From: Deltaproteobacteria bacterium | GTDB taxonomy: Bacteria; Desulfobacterota; Desulfomonilia; UBA1062 | DNA: 64,000 nt | Assembly (NCBI GenBank): GCA_017992605.1 | Contig: JAGOOG010000005.1 | Span: 62,001 to 126,000 of the forward strand | Direction of reading: 5' to 3' | In this document: positions 26,671 to 35,577 of the stretch, one piece after another | Layout of the letters: every line of letters starts with the position of its first letter | Numbering within the stretch: position 1 is the first letter of the stretch | The notes under the pieces: model-generated | The model's input: only the letters and a program-made list of their open reading frames with translations | The model's database searches: none | What the model was told of the DNA's origin: nothing | Position numbers and translations under genes: made by a program

Positions 26671-28406
26671 CTCTTCTCAAGTTCCTCCATGACACGGGCG
26701 CGCAGGCCCTTTTTCCGGAGCATCATCTCCTGCTTCGCCCTGAGCAGCTCGTTGCGCCTGGCCCTGTCGTCGTTCTTCTCGGCATCGTGCAGCTCTCCTT
26801 GAATTCTCCTGAGCTCCTCGTCGATCGCAAGACTCTTAAACCGGGACACGGTATCAATCAAGGCCTTTTTTGCATCCCCCGGGAATTCTCCCTGGGCCTT
26901 CAGACCGGATACCAGCAGGCGTACCTCGTCGGGGCACCGGGGATCGTCGCACGCGTCCGTTCCGTACCGGAAAATGTAATCGAAGAGTGCCTGGTACGCC
27001 TTGTTCTGGAAATCGAAGCAGCTCCTGTCCGTCCTGATCAGGTCCACGGCCCGGGGATCGAGGAGGACGAGCCGCGCCAGGGTCGCTTCCAGGACATCGC
27101 GCTCCCCGGGGGCGCTGCCTGCACCACCCTGCCCGGGGGAGACCACCCGCGACCTGACGCCCTTCAGGACCACGTCCGGAGAGGTACCCAGCCTTACGGA
27201 AAGCCGCTGCGCAAGGAGATCGCGCAGCACCGGATCGTGCAGGAGTGAAAACATGGGCACAAGTTCTTTCAGGATGGCGCTCTGACCCCGCAGTTTAGAT
27301 GGATCATGGCGGGAAAACGATTCACCGAAGATCAGCTCCCAGATGTCCTGGGCCGATGCCAGGAGATCGTTCCAGGCCTCGATGCCTTCCCGGGCCATGT
27401 CGTCAGGGTCCTTGCCGGGCGGCAGGACAACGACCCGGGGGACCACGTCTCCTGCAAGGAACGGCTCCAGTGCCCTCACCATGGCGTTCCTGCCCGCCGA
27501 ATCGCCGTCGAAGACCAGCGTGATGTCATCCGTGAAGCGCCTGAGCAGGCGCACGTGGTCCTCGCCCAGGGCTGTGCCCAGCGTCGCCACCGCTGCGGGG
27601 AAACCGGCATTGGCGAGCGAGATGACATCCATGTACCCCTCCACCACCACGGCGGAGCCCTGCCTGATGGTGTTCCTCGCCGCATGGAGGTTGTACAGGA
27701 CCCGCTTCTTCTCGAAGATCGGGCTCTCCGGGGTGTTCAGGTACTTGGGTTCTCCCGCGCCGATGACCCGCCCGCCGAACCCGACGACCTCTCCTGTCAG
27801 ATCGATGATGGGGAACATGATGCGGCCCCGGAAGCGGTCATAGAACCCCCCGCCTCCCCTCCTGGGCACCACAAGCCCGCACTTCTCGGCAACGGACTGC
27901 GCCATGCCCCTGCCCCTGAGGTGTCCCAGGAGGCTGTCCCACGACTCGGGGGCAAACCCGATGTGGAACCCGGCGATGGTCTCCGCGCTCAGGCCCCTGC
28001 CGGCAAGGTACCGCCGGGCGCCCTCCCCCCTGGTCGACGCGAGCTGCTGTTCGAAGAAGGCCATGGCGACCCGGTTGGCCTCGTAGAAGGCCTTCTTCTC
28101 GGAGGTCGGCCGGCCCCGCGAGGTCTCCAGCTGGATGCCCGCCCTGGCCGCGAGCTCGGTCAACGCCTCGGCAAAGCTCAGCCCCTTCTTGTCCATCACG
28201 AAGGCGAACACGTCCCCGCCCTTGCCGCACCCGAAGCACTTGTAGACCTGCTTGTCCGGGTCCACGGAAAAGGACGGCGTCTTCTCGTTGTGGAACGGGC
28301 ACAGGCCCCAGAAGTTCTTGCCCTTCCTGGCCAGGTGGACATACTCCGAGATCACGGAGATGATATCGATCGCCATCTTGACGCGCTCGACCTGCGACCT
28401 GTCCAT
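26667..28406 (-). CDS. dnaG: DNA primase DnaG
   Basis: This 579-residue enzyme synthesises RNA primers for replication. It has an N-terminal CHC2 zinc-binding domain ([15 protein letters not shown] then [10 protein letters not shown], residues about 37-66), the RNA polymerase/TOPRIM core with [16 protein letters not shown] and [13 protein letters not shown] near 300, and a C-terminal helicase-interaction region. It begins directly after the mutS2 stop codon and overlaps rpoD, so the three are translated from one message. Length is normal. Confidence 0.96.
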
Positions 28407-30674
28407 CTAGCCCACCCCGAGCGTGACCACGGTCTTGTTGCCGCCGCCCTCGGCCATGGGCGCATCGGCCACGGCCTTCACGCACGGCAGGTCCTTGAGG
28501 TATTCCCTGATGGCCTTCTTGAGCCTGCCCGTGCCGGCGCCGTGGATGATCTCGAGCTGGTCCTGGCCTGTGAGCATGGCCCGGTCGATGGCCCGCTCCA
28601 CCAGGGGCAGCGCCTCGTCCACCCTCATGCCCACGACCTTGATGGGCAGCACGGGCGGCGGGGTTCTCATGCGGGAGACCGTTTCCTTCCTGGTCCCCCT
28701 CTCCTCGGGGCCGGCGACCGTGTAGACCTGGTCGAGAGCCACGCGGAGCCTTTTGTTTCCGAACAGGACCTCGGCATAGTCCTGGCCGGCCTCGGCCACG
28801 ACACCTTCCTGACCGCTCCCCCTGAGCCTCACCGTGCAGCCCTTCTCTATGTTCAACGACCCCGCAGGCTCGGCTTCGGCCAGAGCCTCGAGCACCTCCG
28901 CCGTTTCGGGGGCCCGGCGGATCTCGCGCACCTTCTCGCGGGTCACCTGTCTCCGGGAGAGCACCTCGAGTTCGTCGAGGAGTCTCCTGTATCTGAGCGC
29001 GTTCTCCAGGCGCTCCCTCTTCTGCGCCTGCAGCTCGGCGGCGGCCTCCTCCCTGGATCTCCTGGCCTCGGCGAGATCCCGGGCCGCCTCCTCCCTCATG
29101 GCCGAGGACCGGGAGATGTCCTCTATGGCCCGCGCCAGGGGGGAACCGGCATCCCTGCTCGCAATGCCCCTGGCTTCCAGGATGAGGTCGCGGGGGAACT
29201 CGATGGCTTCCAGGATCTCGAAGGCCCTGCTCTGGCCGACCACGCCGTACTGGAGGGCATACAGGGGCCTGAGCCCGGAGTCGTCGAAGGCGGTTGCCGC
29301 GTTCTCCACCCCCTCGGAGGTGATGCCGTAGAGCTTCACGAGGTCCGAGTGGGAGGTGACCACCACGGTGGCCCCCTTGTTCCGCAGGGCATGGATGCAG
29401 GAGACCGCCAGGGCGCCGCCCTGTTCGTGATCGGTCCCGGTCCCGGGCTCGTCCAGCAGCACGAGGTCTCCCGGCCCGGCGTGCTCGTAGATGCCCTTCA
29501 ACGACAGGGCGTGCGCGGTGAAGGAGGACAGGTCGTGGGTGATGTCCTGGTTCGTGTCCATCTCCACCCAGACGCTGCCCACCGGCGTGACCGTGGAGTC
29601 CTTTCTGGCCGGGATGGCCAGTCCGCTCTTCGCCATGAGGATGAGCAGGCCCAGCGTCTTGAGCGCCACGGTCTTGCCCCCCGCGTTGGGCCCCGTGATG
29701 ATGAGGCAGTCCCTGCCCCGGGGGATACGGATGTCCAGGGGGACCGTGGCCCTCGTGCCGAGACGCTCCAGGAGGATGGGGTGGCGGGCCCCCATGAGGT
29801 TCATCTCCTCGCCCCCTATGGCGGGTATCACGGCCCCCGACCGGGCCGCCCACCGGGCGCTGGCGGCCAGCAGGTCGAGCCTGCCGTAGGTCGAGAGGTT
29901 CTCCCTGATCTCCCCGGTGTGCCCGTGCACGAGCGAGGTGAGGTCCCTGAGCACCTTGTGCTCCTCCTCGAGGATCTGGGCCTTGATCTGGTTGAGCGCG
30001 TTGTTCTCGTTCACCACGGCCATGGGCTCCACGTAGACCGTGCGGTTGGTCCTCGAGTAGTCGTGGGTGATGCCCTTCATGTGGACGTGGTAGTCGTGCC
30101 TCACCGGGATCACGTACCGGTCGTTGCGCTTGGTGATGAGCTCCTCCATGAGCACGGACTTGGGCTTGAGCCGCTCCAGGACGCCTTCGAGCTTTTCCAG
30201 GATCGACGACCTGAGCGAGCGGTAACGGTTCCTGAGGTCGCGCAGCAGGGGGTACGCATCGTCCGAGATCTCCCCGGTGGGCAGGAGCAGGGCATTGATC
30301 TGGGCCGAGACATGGTCCAGGGGGTTTATCGGGGACGCCGCCTCGGCCAGCAGGCCGCCCCTGGCCTGGAGGTCTTTCCTCAGCCGCGCCATGGAGGTCA
30401 GCGCGTCCGCCACCTTGACGAGGTCCTGCCCCTCCAGCACCGCCCCTTCCCTGACGGAGAGCAGGGGGCGGATGTCGGGAATGGCCGCGATCGCCGGGGG
30501 CCTGGAGGAGTCCGTGAGGGCCATCATCTCGCCCAGCAGGGCGAGCCTGTGTCTGGCCTCGTCCCAGGACGCGCACGGGGCGAGGTCGGCGAGCGCGCTC
30601 AGTCCGACATCCGACGAGACGAGCGGCTGCATGTACTCCTTCAGGGCGGCATACTCTAGCAGGTCATGTACCAT
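28407..30674 (-). CDS. mutS2: Endonuclease/ATPase MutS2
   Basis: The 755-residue MutS-family protein lacks the mismatch-recognition domain. It has the core helical region, the ATPase P-loop GPNAGGKTVALKT near 332, DEPGTGTDHEQGGAL for Walker B, a KOW-like region, and a C-terminal Smr nuclease domain with LEIIHGAGTGRLKKAI. MutS2 is linked to suppression of recombination or rescue of collided ribosomes. No Shine-Dalgarno fits either start: ATG at 30674 is used here and an in-frame TTG at 30683 is possible. The usual site is occluded by a GC hairpin. Its place inside the rpsU-dnaG-rpoD operon is unusual. Confidence 0.94.
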   Translation of the reverse strand: MVHDLLEYAALKEYMQPLVSSDVGLSALADLAPCASWDEARHRLALLGEMMALTDSSRPPAIAAIPDIRPLLSVREGAVLEGQDLVKVADALTSMARLRKDLQARGGLLAEAASPINPLDHVSAQINALLLPTGEISDDAYPLLRDLRNRYRSLRSSILEKLEGVLERLKPKSVLMEELITKRNDRYVIPVRHDYHVHMKGITHDYSRTNRTVYVEPMAVVNENNALNQIKAQILEEEHKVLRDLTSLVHGHTGEIRENLSTYGRLDLLAASARWAARSGAVIPAIGGEEMNLMGARHPILLERLGTRATVPLDIRIPRGRDCLIITGPNAGGKTVALKTLGLLILMAKSGLAIPARKDSTVTPVGSVWVEMDTNQDITHDLSSFTAHALSLKGIYEHAGPGDLVLLDEPGTGTDHEQGGALAVSCIHALRNKGATVVVTSHSDLVKLYGITSEGVENAATAFDDSGLRPLYALQYGVVGQSRAFEILEAIEFPRDLILEARGIASRDAGSPLARAIEDISRSSAMREEAARDLAEARRSREEAAAELQAQKRERLENALRYRRLLDELEVLSRRQVTREKVREIRRAPETAEVLEALAEAEPAGSLNIEKGCTVRLRGSGQEGVVAEAGQDYAEVLFGNKRLRVALDQVYTVAGPEERGTRKETVSRMRTPPPVLPIKVVGMRVDEALPLVERAIDRAMLTGQDQLEIIHGAGTGRLKKAIREYLKDLPCVKAVADAPMAEGGGNKTVVTLGVG

Positions 30675-30686
30675 GGAAGACAAATC

Positions 30687-30707
30687 GGGCGGCAGTGCAT
30701 GCCGCCC
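30687..30707. other. GC-rich hairpin in the yqeY-mutS2 gap
   Basis: GGGCGGCA and TGCCGCCC form a perfect 8-bp stem around the loop GTGCA, 12 bases upstream of the mutS2 ATG as read on the minus strand. An AAGGGG stretch lies on the far side of the stem. There is no T-run, so it is not a standard terminator. It could attenuate translation or mark an RNA-processing site. Confidence 0.5.
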
Positions 30708-30733
30708 CTTTCAGGGATTGCGGATCTGTTCGG

Positions 30734-31171
30734 TTACTTCAGCAGCGAGTTCACGATGCCGTTGACGATCTTTCCGTCCGCCTGGCCGGCCACCTTGCCC
30801 ATGACGAGCTTCATGACCTTGCCGAAGTCCTTCTTGGTGGCGCCGGTCTCGGCGATGATCTCCGTGACGATGGTCCGTATGCCCTCTTCGTCGAGTTCCT
30901 TGGGCAGATAGGATTTGAGGATCTCGAGGTTTATCCGCTCGATGCGGGCCAGATCGTCGCGGCCGCCCTTGACGTACGACTCCAGGGACTCGTTGACCTG
31001 TTTGACCTGGGTACGAAGGACCTTGGCGACCTCCTGGTCGTCAAGGTCCTGGTTCATGGCAACCTGCCTGTACTTGATCGCTGAGATGGCCATGCGCAGG
31101 CAGGAGGTCTTCTCCTTGTCCTGCGCCTTCATGGCGGCTTCCAAATCGGCTTTTATCTTTTCTATGAGCAT
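30734..31171 (-). CDS. yqeY: GatB/YqeY-domain protein
   Basis: The 145-residue protein matches the YqeY family, related to the tail of the GatB amidotransferase subunit. It opens MLIEKIKADLEAAMKAQDKE, and shows RMAISAIKYRQVAMNQDL and the C-terminal GKVMKLVMGKVAGQADGKIV. The family binds tRNA-related substrates, but its function is not settled. It lies three bases after rpsU and 50-60 bases before mutS2, a frequent position for yqeY in bacteria with the rpsU-dnaG-rpoD operon. Confidence 0.93.
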   Translation of the reverse strand: MLIEKIKADLEAAMKAQDKEKTSCLRMAISAIKYRQVAMNQDLDDQEVAKVLRTQVKQVNESLESYVKGGRDDLARIERINLEILKSYLPKELDEEGIRTIVTEIIAETGATKKDFGKVMKLVMGKVAGQADGKIVNGIVNSLLK

Positions 31172-31174
31172 GAA

Positions 31175-31378
31175 TTAATAAAAGGATCTGACTTTGTGCA
31201 TTCTCTTCATGGCCCTCTTCCGTGCCGCAATGGCCTTGCGCTTCTTCTTGACGCTCGGCTTCTCGTAGAACTCCCGCTTGCGGACCTCGGAAAGGACACC
31301 TGCCTTTTCCACCTGCTTTTTGAAGCGCTTGAGAGCGCCCTCAAAAGGCTCGGTCTCTCTCACCTTGATTCCGGGCAT
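31175..31378 (-). CDS. rpsU: 30S ribosomal protein S21
   Basis: The 67-residue basic protein has the S21 pattern [19 protein letters not shown] followed by [20 protein letters not shown]. It binds the platform of the 30S subunit near the anti-Shine-Dalgarno and helps initiation. I chose the ATG at 31378 from homology. AGAGGGGG lies 14 bases upstream, a little far, and an in-frame GTG directly after it is possible. First gene of the macromolecular-synthesis operon. Confidence 0.95.
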   Translation of the reverse strand: MPGIKVRETEPFEGALKRFKKQVEKAGVLSEVRKREFYEKPSVKKKRKAIAARKRAMKRMHKVRSFY

Positions 31379-31430
31379 GCGTTGATCAAACACCCCCTCT
31401 CCGTGTGGCTGCTCTGATAAAGCAGATGAT

Positions 31431-31459
31431 TGTATATAGGAACCCCCCAGCACTGTCAA
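31431..31459 (-). promoter_or_regulatory. Sigma-70 promoter of the rpsU-yqeY-mutS2-dnaG-rpoD operon
   Basis: On the minus strand a perfect TTGACA (31454-31459) and TATACA (31431-31436) are separated by 17 bases, giving a start near 31424 and a leader of about 45 bases. It lies ahead of rpsU with no other gene between. Confidence 0.8.
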
Positions 31460-31584
31460 GACATTAAGTGCCGGGCCATCGGGCGTGAACGGTCACCGGG
31501 GGCTTCACCCCGCGAGTGCCCCGTGTAGACAATACCGGTTACCCCTTCGTCATAGCAGGTAACTGAGAAGGAGGGTGCGCTCAC

Positions 31585-32253
31585 ATGAAAAGACTGATCC
31601 CCGTGCTGACGGTCCTGCTGGTCCTGGCATCCGTGACGACGGCTATGGCGAGAAACACAGGGTATGGGAGAGACCGGCATGGGCGCGACTACCGGCCCGC
31701 TGAAACCTACCACGACAGCTACGTGACCCTCAAGCTGGGGGTTTTCATGCCGGACGACGACACCGATTTCCTCGACACCGGCATATCCATCGGGGGCGCC
31801 CTCGGCCACAACCTCAACAGGAACTTCGCCCTGGAGGTCGGGCTCGACTACACCGTCGCCGACCTCGATGAGACCTACGACTACTACGACGAGGCGGTCG
31901 ACGAGTACGATGAGTCGTATGTCTCCACCCTCGGCATACCGGTCACCGCCCGGTTCATCGTGCCCCTCTCGGATCGTGCGGAGCTCTTCGCCGGTGCGGG
32001 CGTGGGCGTGTACTTCACCGAAGTGGAGATCGAGAGCAGGTACTACGACGGGTACCCGTACTCGGACAACGACCGCGACACCCGCCTCGGCTTCCACGCG
32101 CTCGTGGGCGCGGACGTGGAGCTGATGAACAATGCGGCCGTCACCATGGAGCTGAAGTACACCGAGCTCGACCGGGACTCCGACGACGACTCCGGTGGCG
32201 ACTTCGAATTCGGCGGGACAACGGCATCCCTCGGGATCAAGCTCAGGTTCTGA
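31585..32253 (+). CDS. Small outer-membrane beta-barrel protein (OmpW/OmpA-barrel type)
   Basis: The 222-residue protein has a signal peptide ending TAMA and short amphipathic strands separated by very acidic, Tyr/Asp-rich loops (DLDETYDYYDEAVDEYDESY; YDGYPYSDNDRDT). FAGAGVGVYFTEVEIES and a last strand ending GIKLRF with terminal Phe fit an eight-stranded barrel of the OMP_b-brl/OmpW group. A GAAGGAGGG Shine-Dalgarno precedes the ATG. It has no partner on its strand. The transported or bound ligand is unknown; acidic loops may bind cations. Confidence 0.8.
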   Translation: MKRLIPVLTVLLVLASVTTAMARNTGYGRDRHGRDYRPAETYHDSYVTLKLGVFMPDDDTDFLDTGISIGGALGHNLNRNFALEVGLDYTVADLDETYDYYDEAVDEYDESYVSTLGIPVTARFIVPLSDRAELFAGAGVGVYFTEVEIESRYYDGYPYSDNDRDTRLGFHALVGADVELMNNAAVTMELKYTELDRDSDDDSGGDFEFGGTTASLGIKLRF

Positions 32254-32318
32254 GGATCGGTCGAGGACGCGAGAAGGGAACCTGTTGCTCGTTCCCCGTG
32301 CGGGCTTGAGCTCCCTGC

Positions 32319-33626
32319 CTAGAACGGGTGGCCTATGAAGAGCTGAACGAGGGAATCCTCCCTCGATACACCCAGATCCGCCCGCACGATGATCGCGTTC
32401 ACCATGGCCCTCGCGCCGGAGCCCAGGCACCACTTCATGTCCTCGTGGAGGGTGTGGACCTTCCACTCCGGGGCCACCCTCCCGAGTTCGCCGAAACCCA
32501 CGAGCTGGAACCAGTCCACCTTGAGCCTGCCGCCTAAGGTGACATCCTCCAGGGGATTCCAGGGCAGGGTGTGGCGGTATTCCACGCCGTAGGAGAGGGC
32601 GGCCTGGTCGTTGAACCGGGTGGCCGGAAACCCCCGGAGCCTCCAGAGCCCTCCCAGGTTCCCCCCCTTGTATGCCGGGGGCCTGTGGCAGGTCGTGGCC
32701 TTGCCGCCGTCTTCGGGGCTGTCCCAGGTCAGGCAGTTCACGGTCCAGACGTTGAAGGCGAGGACCCGCTGGCGTGCGTGTTCCGATTCCCCGAGGGAGA
32801 CGTACCTGTGGAGATCCGCGCCGATGACGGTCCAGGGAGCGGAGCTGCCGAAGGCCCCCCAGTCGCGGGAGAGAAAGACATTCTGGTAGCTCCCCTCGGA
32901 GGGATTGGGCCAGTAGTCCGTGTTGTCATAGGTCAGTCCCAGGTCGAAACCGGCGGTCTTCTGGGTGATGTCCTGGTCCAGCTCGTCCTCGGTGTCCCTG
33001 TTCCGGTAGAAGGGATTGACCTCGATAAACGTCCTGCCGTTCTTCAGGGGGTTCCACGACCGGGGGGCTCCTTCATCGGGGACCGGGACGCCGCAGTCGA
33101 GTTTCACCCGTGGTGAGAGGACTTCCGCACCGTCGCCCAGGGGCAGGAGGAACCTCATCCTGCACTCGATCCAGAAGTCGGTGCCGTCCGCCTCCAGGTA
33201 GTTGTCATCGCTCGAGTCGTTGCCTGCCGCACGTTCGTTGGGAAATGCGGGGTTGCTCAGCACATAGGACCTCACCGACCTGAACGTGTTCTGGCAGACC
33301 TGGGGCTCGACGATGAGGCGGGGCATGAACGGGACACGGCAGTTCCTCACCATGAGGAATGCCATGTGCGTGTTCTGGGAGTCCGCCATGGCGGAGCCCA
33401 CGATGAGCATCCGGGGCTGGACGTACCCCTGGGCGATGGCCGCGACCCCGGCGCCGGGCCCGATGGACTCGTTGTAGTAGGGGAAGGGTACCACGAGGAG
33501 GCGCCGTGCCGCCGGCTCCACCTCGGGGGGGTCGTACTTCGCGATCTTCTCCCTGGCCCGGGCAGGACCGGGGAAAATCATGACAAGGGCAAGCATGAAG
33601 ACCGCAAGGAACCTGATACCGGTCAC
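32319..33626 (-). CDS. Omp85/D15-type outer-membrane barrel protein without POTRA domains
   Basis: The 435-residue protein starts at GTG with a signal peptide ending GPARA. Almost the whole mature chain is beta-barrel, with the Omp85 loop-6 motif LRGF inside GGLWRLRGFPATRF near residue 320, and a final strand ending in Phe (LFIGHPF). BamA and TamA carry POTRA repeats before the barrel; here only about 50 residues precede it. Such short D15-only proteins are known but poorly characterised. It starts 7 bases after the stop of the small periplasmic protein gene and is probably translated with it. Confidence 0.82.
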   Translation of the reverse strand: MTGIRFLAVFMLALVMIFPGPARAREKIAKYDPPEVEPAARRLLVVPFPYYNESIGPGAGVAAIAQGYVQPRMLIVGSAMADSQNTHMAFLMVRNCRVPFMPRLIVEPQVCQNTFRSVRSYVLSNPAFPNERAAGNDSSDDNYLEADGTDFWIECRMRFLLPLGDGAEVLSPRVKLDCGVPVPDEGAPRSWNPLKNGRTFIEVNPFYRNRDTEDELDQDITQKTAGFDLGLTYDNTDYWPNPSEGSYQNVFLSRDWGAFGSSAPWTVIGADLHRYVSLGESEHARQRVLAFNVWTVNCLTWDSPEDGGKATTCHRPPAYKGGNLGGLWRLRGFPATRFNDQAALSYGVEYRHTLPWNPLEDVTLGGRLKVDWFQLVGFGELGRVAPEWKVHTLHEDMKWCLGSGARAMVNAIIVRADLGVSREDSLVQLFIGHPF

Positions 33627-33633
33627 CGGATCC

Positions 33634-34158
33634 CTACTTGATGAGCGGCAGCTTGGAGTCGATCTGCAGCTCGACCATCTTGTTGACCACGGCGTCTATC
33701 TGGAAAAACCTCGCCGCCACCCTGGCGGACAGGGCGCGCTCCATCTTCTGCGCATACTCCTTCCTGAGCTTGATCTTCTCGGTCTGGTTGGCCAGGGTCC
33801 GGTCCATGATGTCCTTGGCCGTCTCGTCCGTCATGTTCTCGTAGTGCTTCGCATACTCCATGACGATGTCAACGCCCCTGTCGGTGAGCTTCGAGAAATC
33901 GTGCTCGTAATCGTTGTAGATGGGCCAGAAGACCTTTTCCTGGGCCTCGTCGAGCCCCATGGACTGGGAGAGGATCTGCTTTTTCTGCGTCCTGAGGTTG
34001 GTCCTCATGAGCTCGATGTAGGTCTTCATGCTCATGCTCTGCCCGTCCGGGAGCACGACCTGCCCCTGCTCGGGATCAGCCTGCTCCTGGGCGAAGGCAA
34101 AAACGCCGACGAAGAGCATCCACATCACGATACCAATGCCTGTGCCGAGTCTGACCAT
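33634..34158 (-). CDS. Periplasmic helical protein of unknown function
   Basis: The 174-residue protein has a clear signal peptide (MVRLGTGIGIVMWMLFVGVF then AFA) and a helical mature part with LSQSMGLDEAQEKVFWPIYN and a basic/acidic heptad-like C-terminal half. The pattern recalls Spy/CpxP-like periplasmic chaperones, but the family LTxxQ motifs are not present, so I do not name it. AAGGAGAACGGT precedes the ATG. It lies between an HD-GYP protein and the Omp85-type barrel on the same strand, with gaps of 29 and 7 bases, so it may act as a periplasmic partner of the barrel. Confidence 0.72.
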   Translation of the reverse strand: MVRLGTGIGIVMWMLFVGVFAFAQEQADPEQGQVVLPDGQSMSMKTYIELMRTNLRTQKKQILSQSMGLDEAQEKVFWPIYNDYEHDFSKLTDRGVDIVMEYAKHYENMTDETAKDIMDRTLANQTEKIKLRKEYAQKMERALSARVAARFFQIDAVVNKMVELQIDSKLPLIK

Positions 34159-34187
34159 ACCGTTCTCCTTTTTATTTATGGCATTCA

Positions 34188-35537
34188 CTACGCTGTCCTC
34201 TTGCACGGTCTCCACCCTCGACCCCTCGGGTCCTTATCCACGAAGTAGCGTCGCCCCCTCTCCCTCAGGTCATGCCGGGGCCTGGCATCGTCCCTGGCCA
34301 CGTAGGCCTCGTAGAGCGACGGCGCGATCTTCACGAAGGCATCCAGGACCCCGGGATCGAAGTGGGTGCCTCTCCCTCGAGCGAGTATCGCCATGGTCTC
34401 TCCGAAACCCAGGGCCTCCTTGTAGGGGCGCTTCGAGGTCAGCGCATCGAAGACGTCCGCCACTGCAAAGACGCGGGCCACCTTCGGGATGTCGCTGCCC
34501 CTGCGGCCTTCGAGGTACCCGGACCCGTCATAGCGCTCGTGGTGGCCGACCACCACCGGGGCGGCATCGCTCAGCCACGAGGAGCGGCCCACGATGTCAC
34601 GCCCGTGCCGGACGTGCTGCTTCATCTCCTCGAACTCCTCCTCCGTGAGGTTGCCGGGCTTGAGCAGGATGCTGTCCCTGATGCCGATCTTGCCCACATC
34701 GTGGAGGAACGCACCCTTGATGAGCGCGCGCATCTCGTCGTCGGAGAGGCCCGTCTCCTGACCGAGACGGATGGCATAGATGGTGACCCGGTAGTTGTGG
34801 ATGTCCGTGTCGCTGTCCCTCTTGGCTATGGCGCTGCCGAGCACGTTGAGGATCTCCATGTTGGCGTGCAGGAGGTCGTCGGTGAGACCCGAGACCCTCC
34901 TCAGGAGGCGGGTGATCACCGGGTAGAGCAGCAGGGCGGTGAGCAGCACGATGAGCGCCGCGACGAGCGCGACCACGGCCGCCTGGAGGCGCGCCCGTGC
35001 CAGGACCGCGGGGCTGACGGCGTACACCCCCTCCGCGTAGCCCACGTGCTCACCACGGCTGTTCTCGAGGGCGCTGGCCAGATGGATGATGGCGGAGCCG
35101 TCCACCCGCGAGACCTTCTCCCAGGTCCCGCGTTCCTGCAGCGCTGAACGGTCCATGCCGGCGGCCACGCATGCCTTTGCGGCGCCGAAGTGTTCATAGG
35201 ACGGGTCGCTGGCCGCTGCCGCCTCGGCATAGTCCGTGTCGAGAATGCGCACCAGCACGAAGTGCCCCCCCGGCGGCCGTGCCTTGACGGACAGGGGTTT
35301 CTCCAGGGTGCGCCGTATCCGGTCGTGATCGCCGAGGCCCGGTGCGTCGAGGTCCTCCATGATGGCCCAGCGCAGGCGTTGCGCCGCAGCGGCGGCCTGG
35401 TTCTTCACGACCGCGTCGATGTTCCTCATCTCCACCCACAGGACAAGGGCCATGACGACCGCGGCGATGCAGAGCGCCGCGAAGACGAGGCGGACGACGA
35501 GGGTGCGGTGGATCGAGGGTCTCTGTGCCATGCTCAC
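34188..35537 (-). CDS. Membrane HD-GYP protein, candidate c-di-GMP phosphodiesterase
   Basis: The 449-residue protein has a membrane helix (about 10-30), a periplasmic sensor domain (about 35-165), a second helix (about 168-192) and a cytoplasmic HD-GYP domain. Metal ligands HDVGKIG near 279 and HHERYDGSGY near 330 are present, followed by FAVADVFDALTSKRPYKEAL. The GYP triplet itself reads GYL, a departure from the name motif. It would hydrolyse c-di-GMP in response to an extracytoplasmic signal. It follows the RND efflux genes by 40 bases on the same strand. A CACHE/dCache-like sensor is possible but not clear. Confidence 0.85.
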   Translation of the reverse strand: MSMAQRPSIHRTLVVRLVFAALCIAAVVMALVLWVEMRNIDAVVKNQAAAAAQRLRWAIMEDLDAPGLGDHDRIRRTLEKPLSVKARPPGGHFVLVRILDTDYAEAAAASDPSYEHFGAAKACVAAGMDRSALQERGTWEKVSRVDGSAIIHLASALENSRGEHVGYAEGVYAVSPAVLARARLQAAVVALVAALIVLLTALLLYPVITRLLRRVSGLTDDLLHANMEILNVLGSAIAKRDSDTDIHNYRVTIYAIRLGQETGLSDDEMRALIKGAFLHDVGKIGIRDSILLKPGNLTEEEFEEMKQHVRHGRDIVGRSSWLSDAAPVVVGHHERYDGSGYLEGRRGSDIPKVARVFAVADVFDALTSKRPYKEALGFGETMAILARGRGTHFDPGVLDAFVKIAPSLYEAYVARDDARPRHDLRERGRRYFVDKDPRGRGWRPCKRTA

Positions 35538-35577
35538 CCCTGCGTGCCGTTTTCGGGAACAACGGCGACGTGTCGGC

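Noticed and set aside
27306-30659. 1117-codon open frame antisense to dnaG and mutS2
   Set aside because: It covers two well-recognised genes on the other strand and shows no domain of its own.
32262-32280. Similarity of GCGAGAAGGGAAC to the tRNA-Leu 3' end as a possible second attachment site
   Set aside because: Only a short, imperfect match and outside the putative island border.
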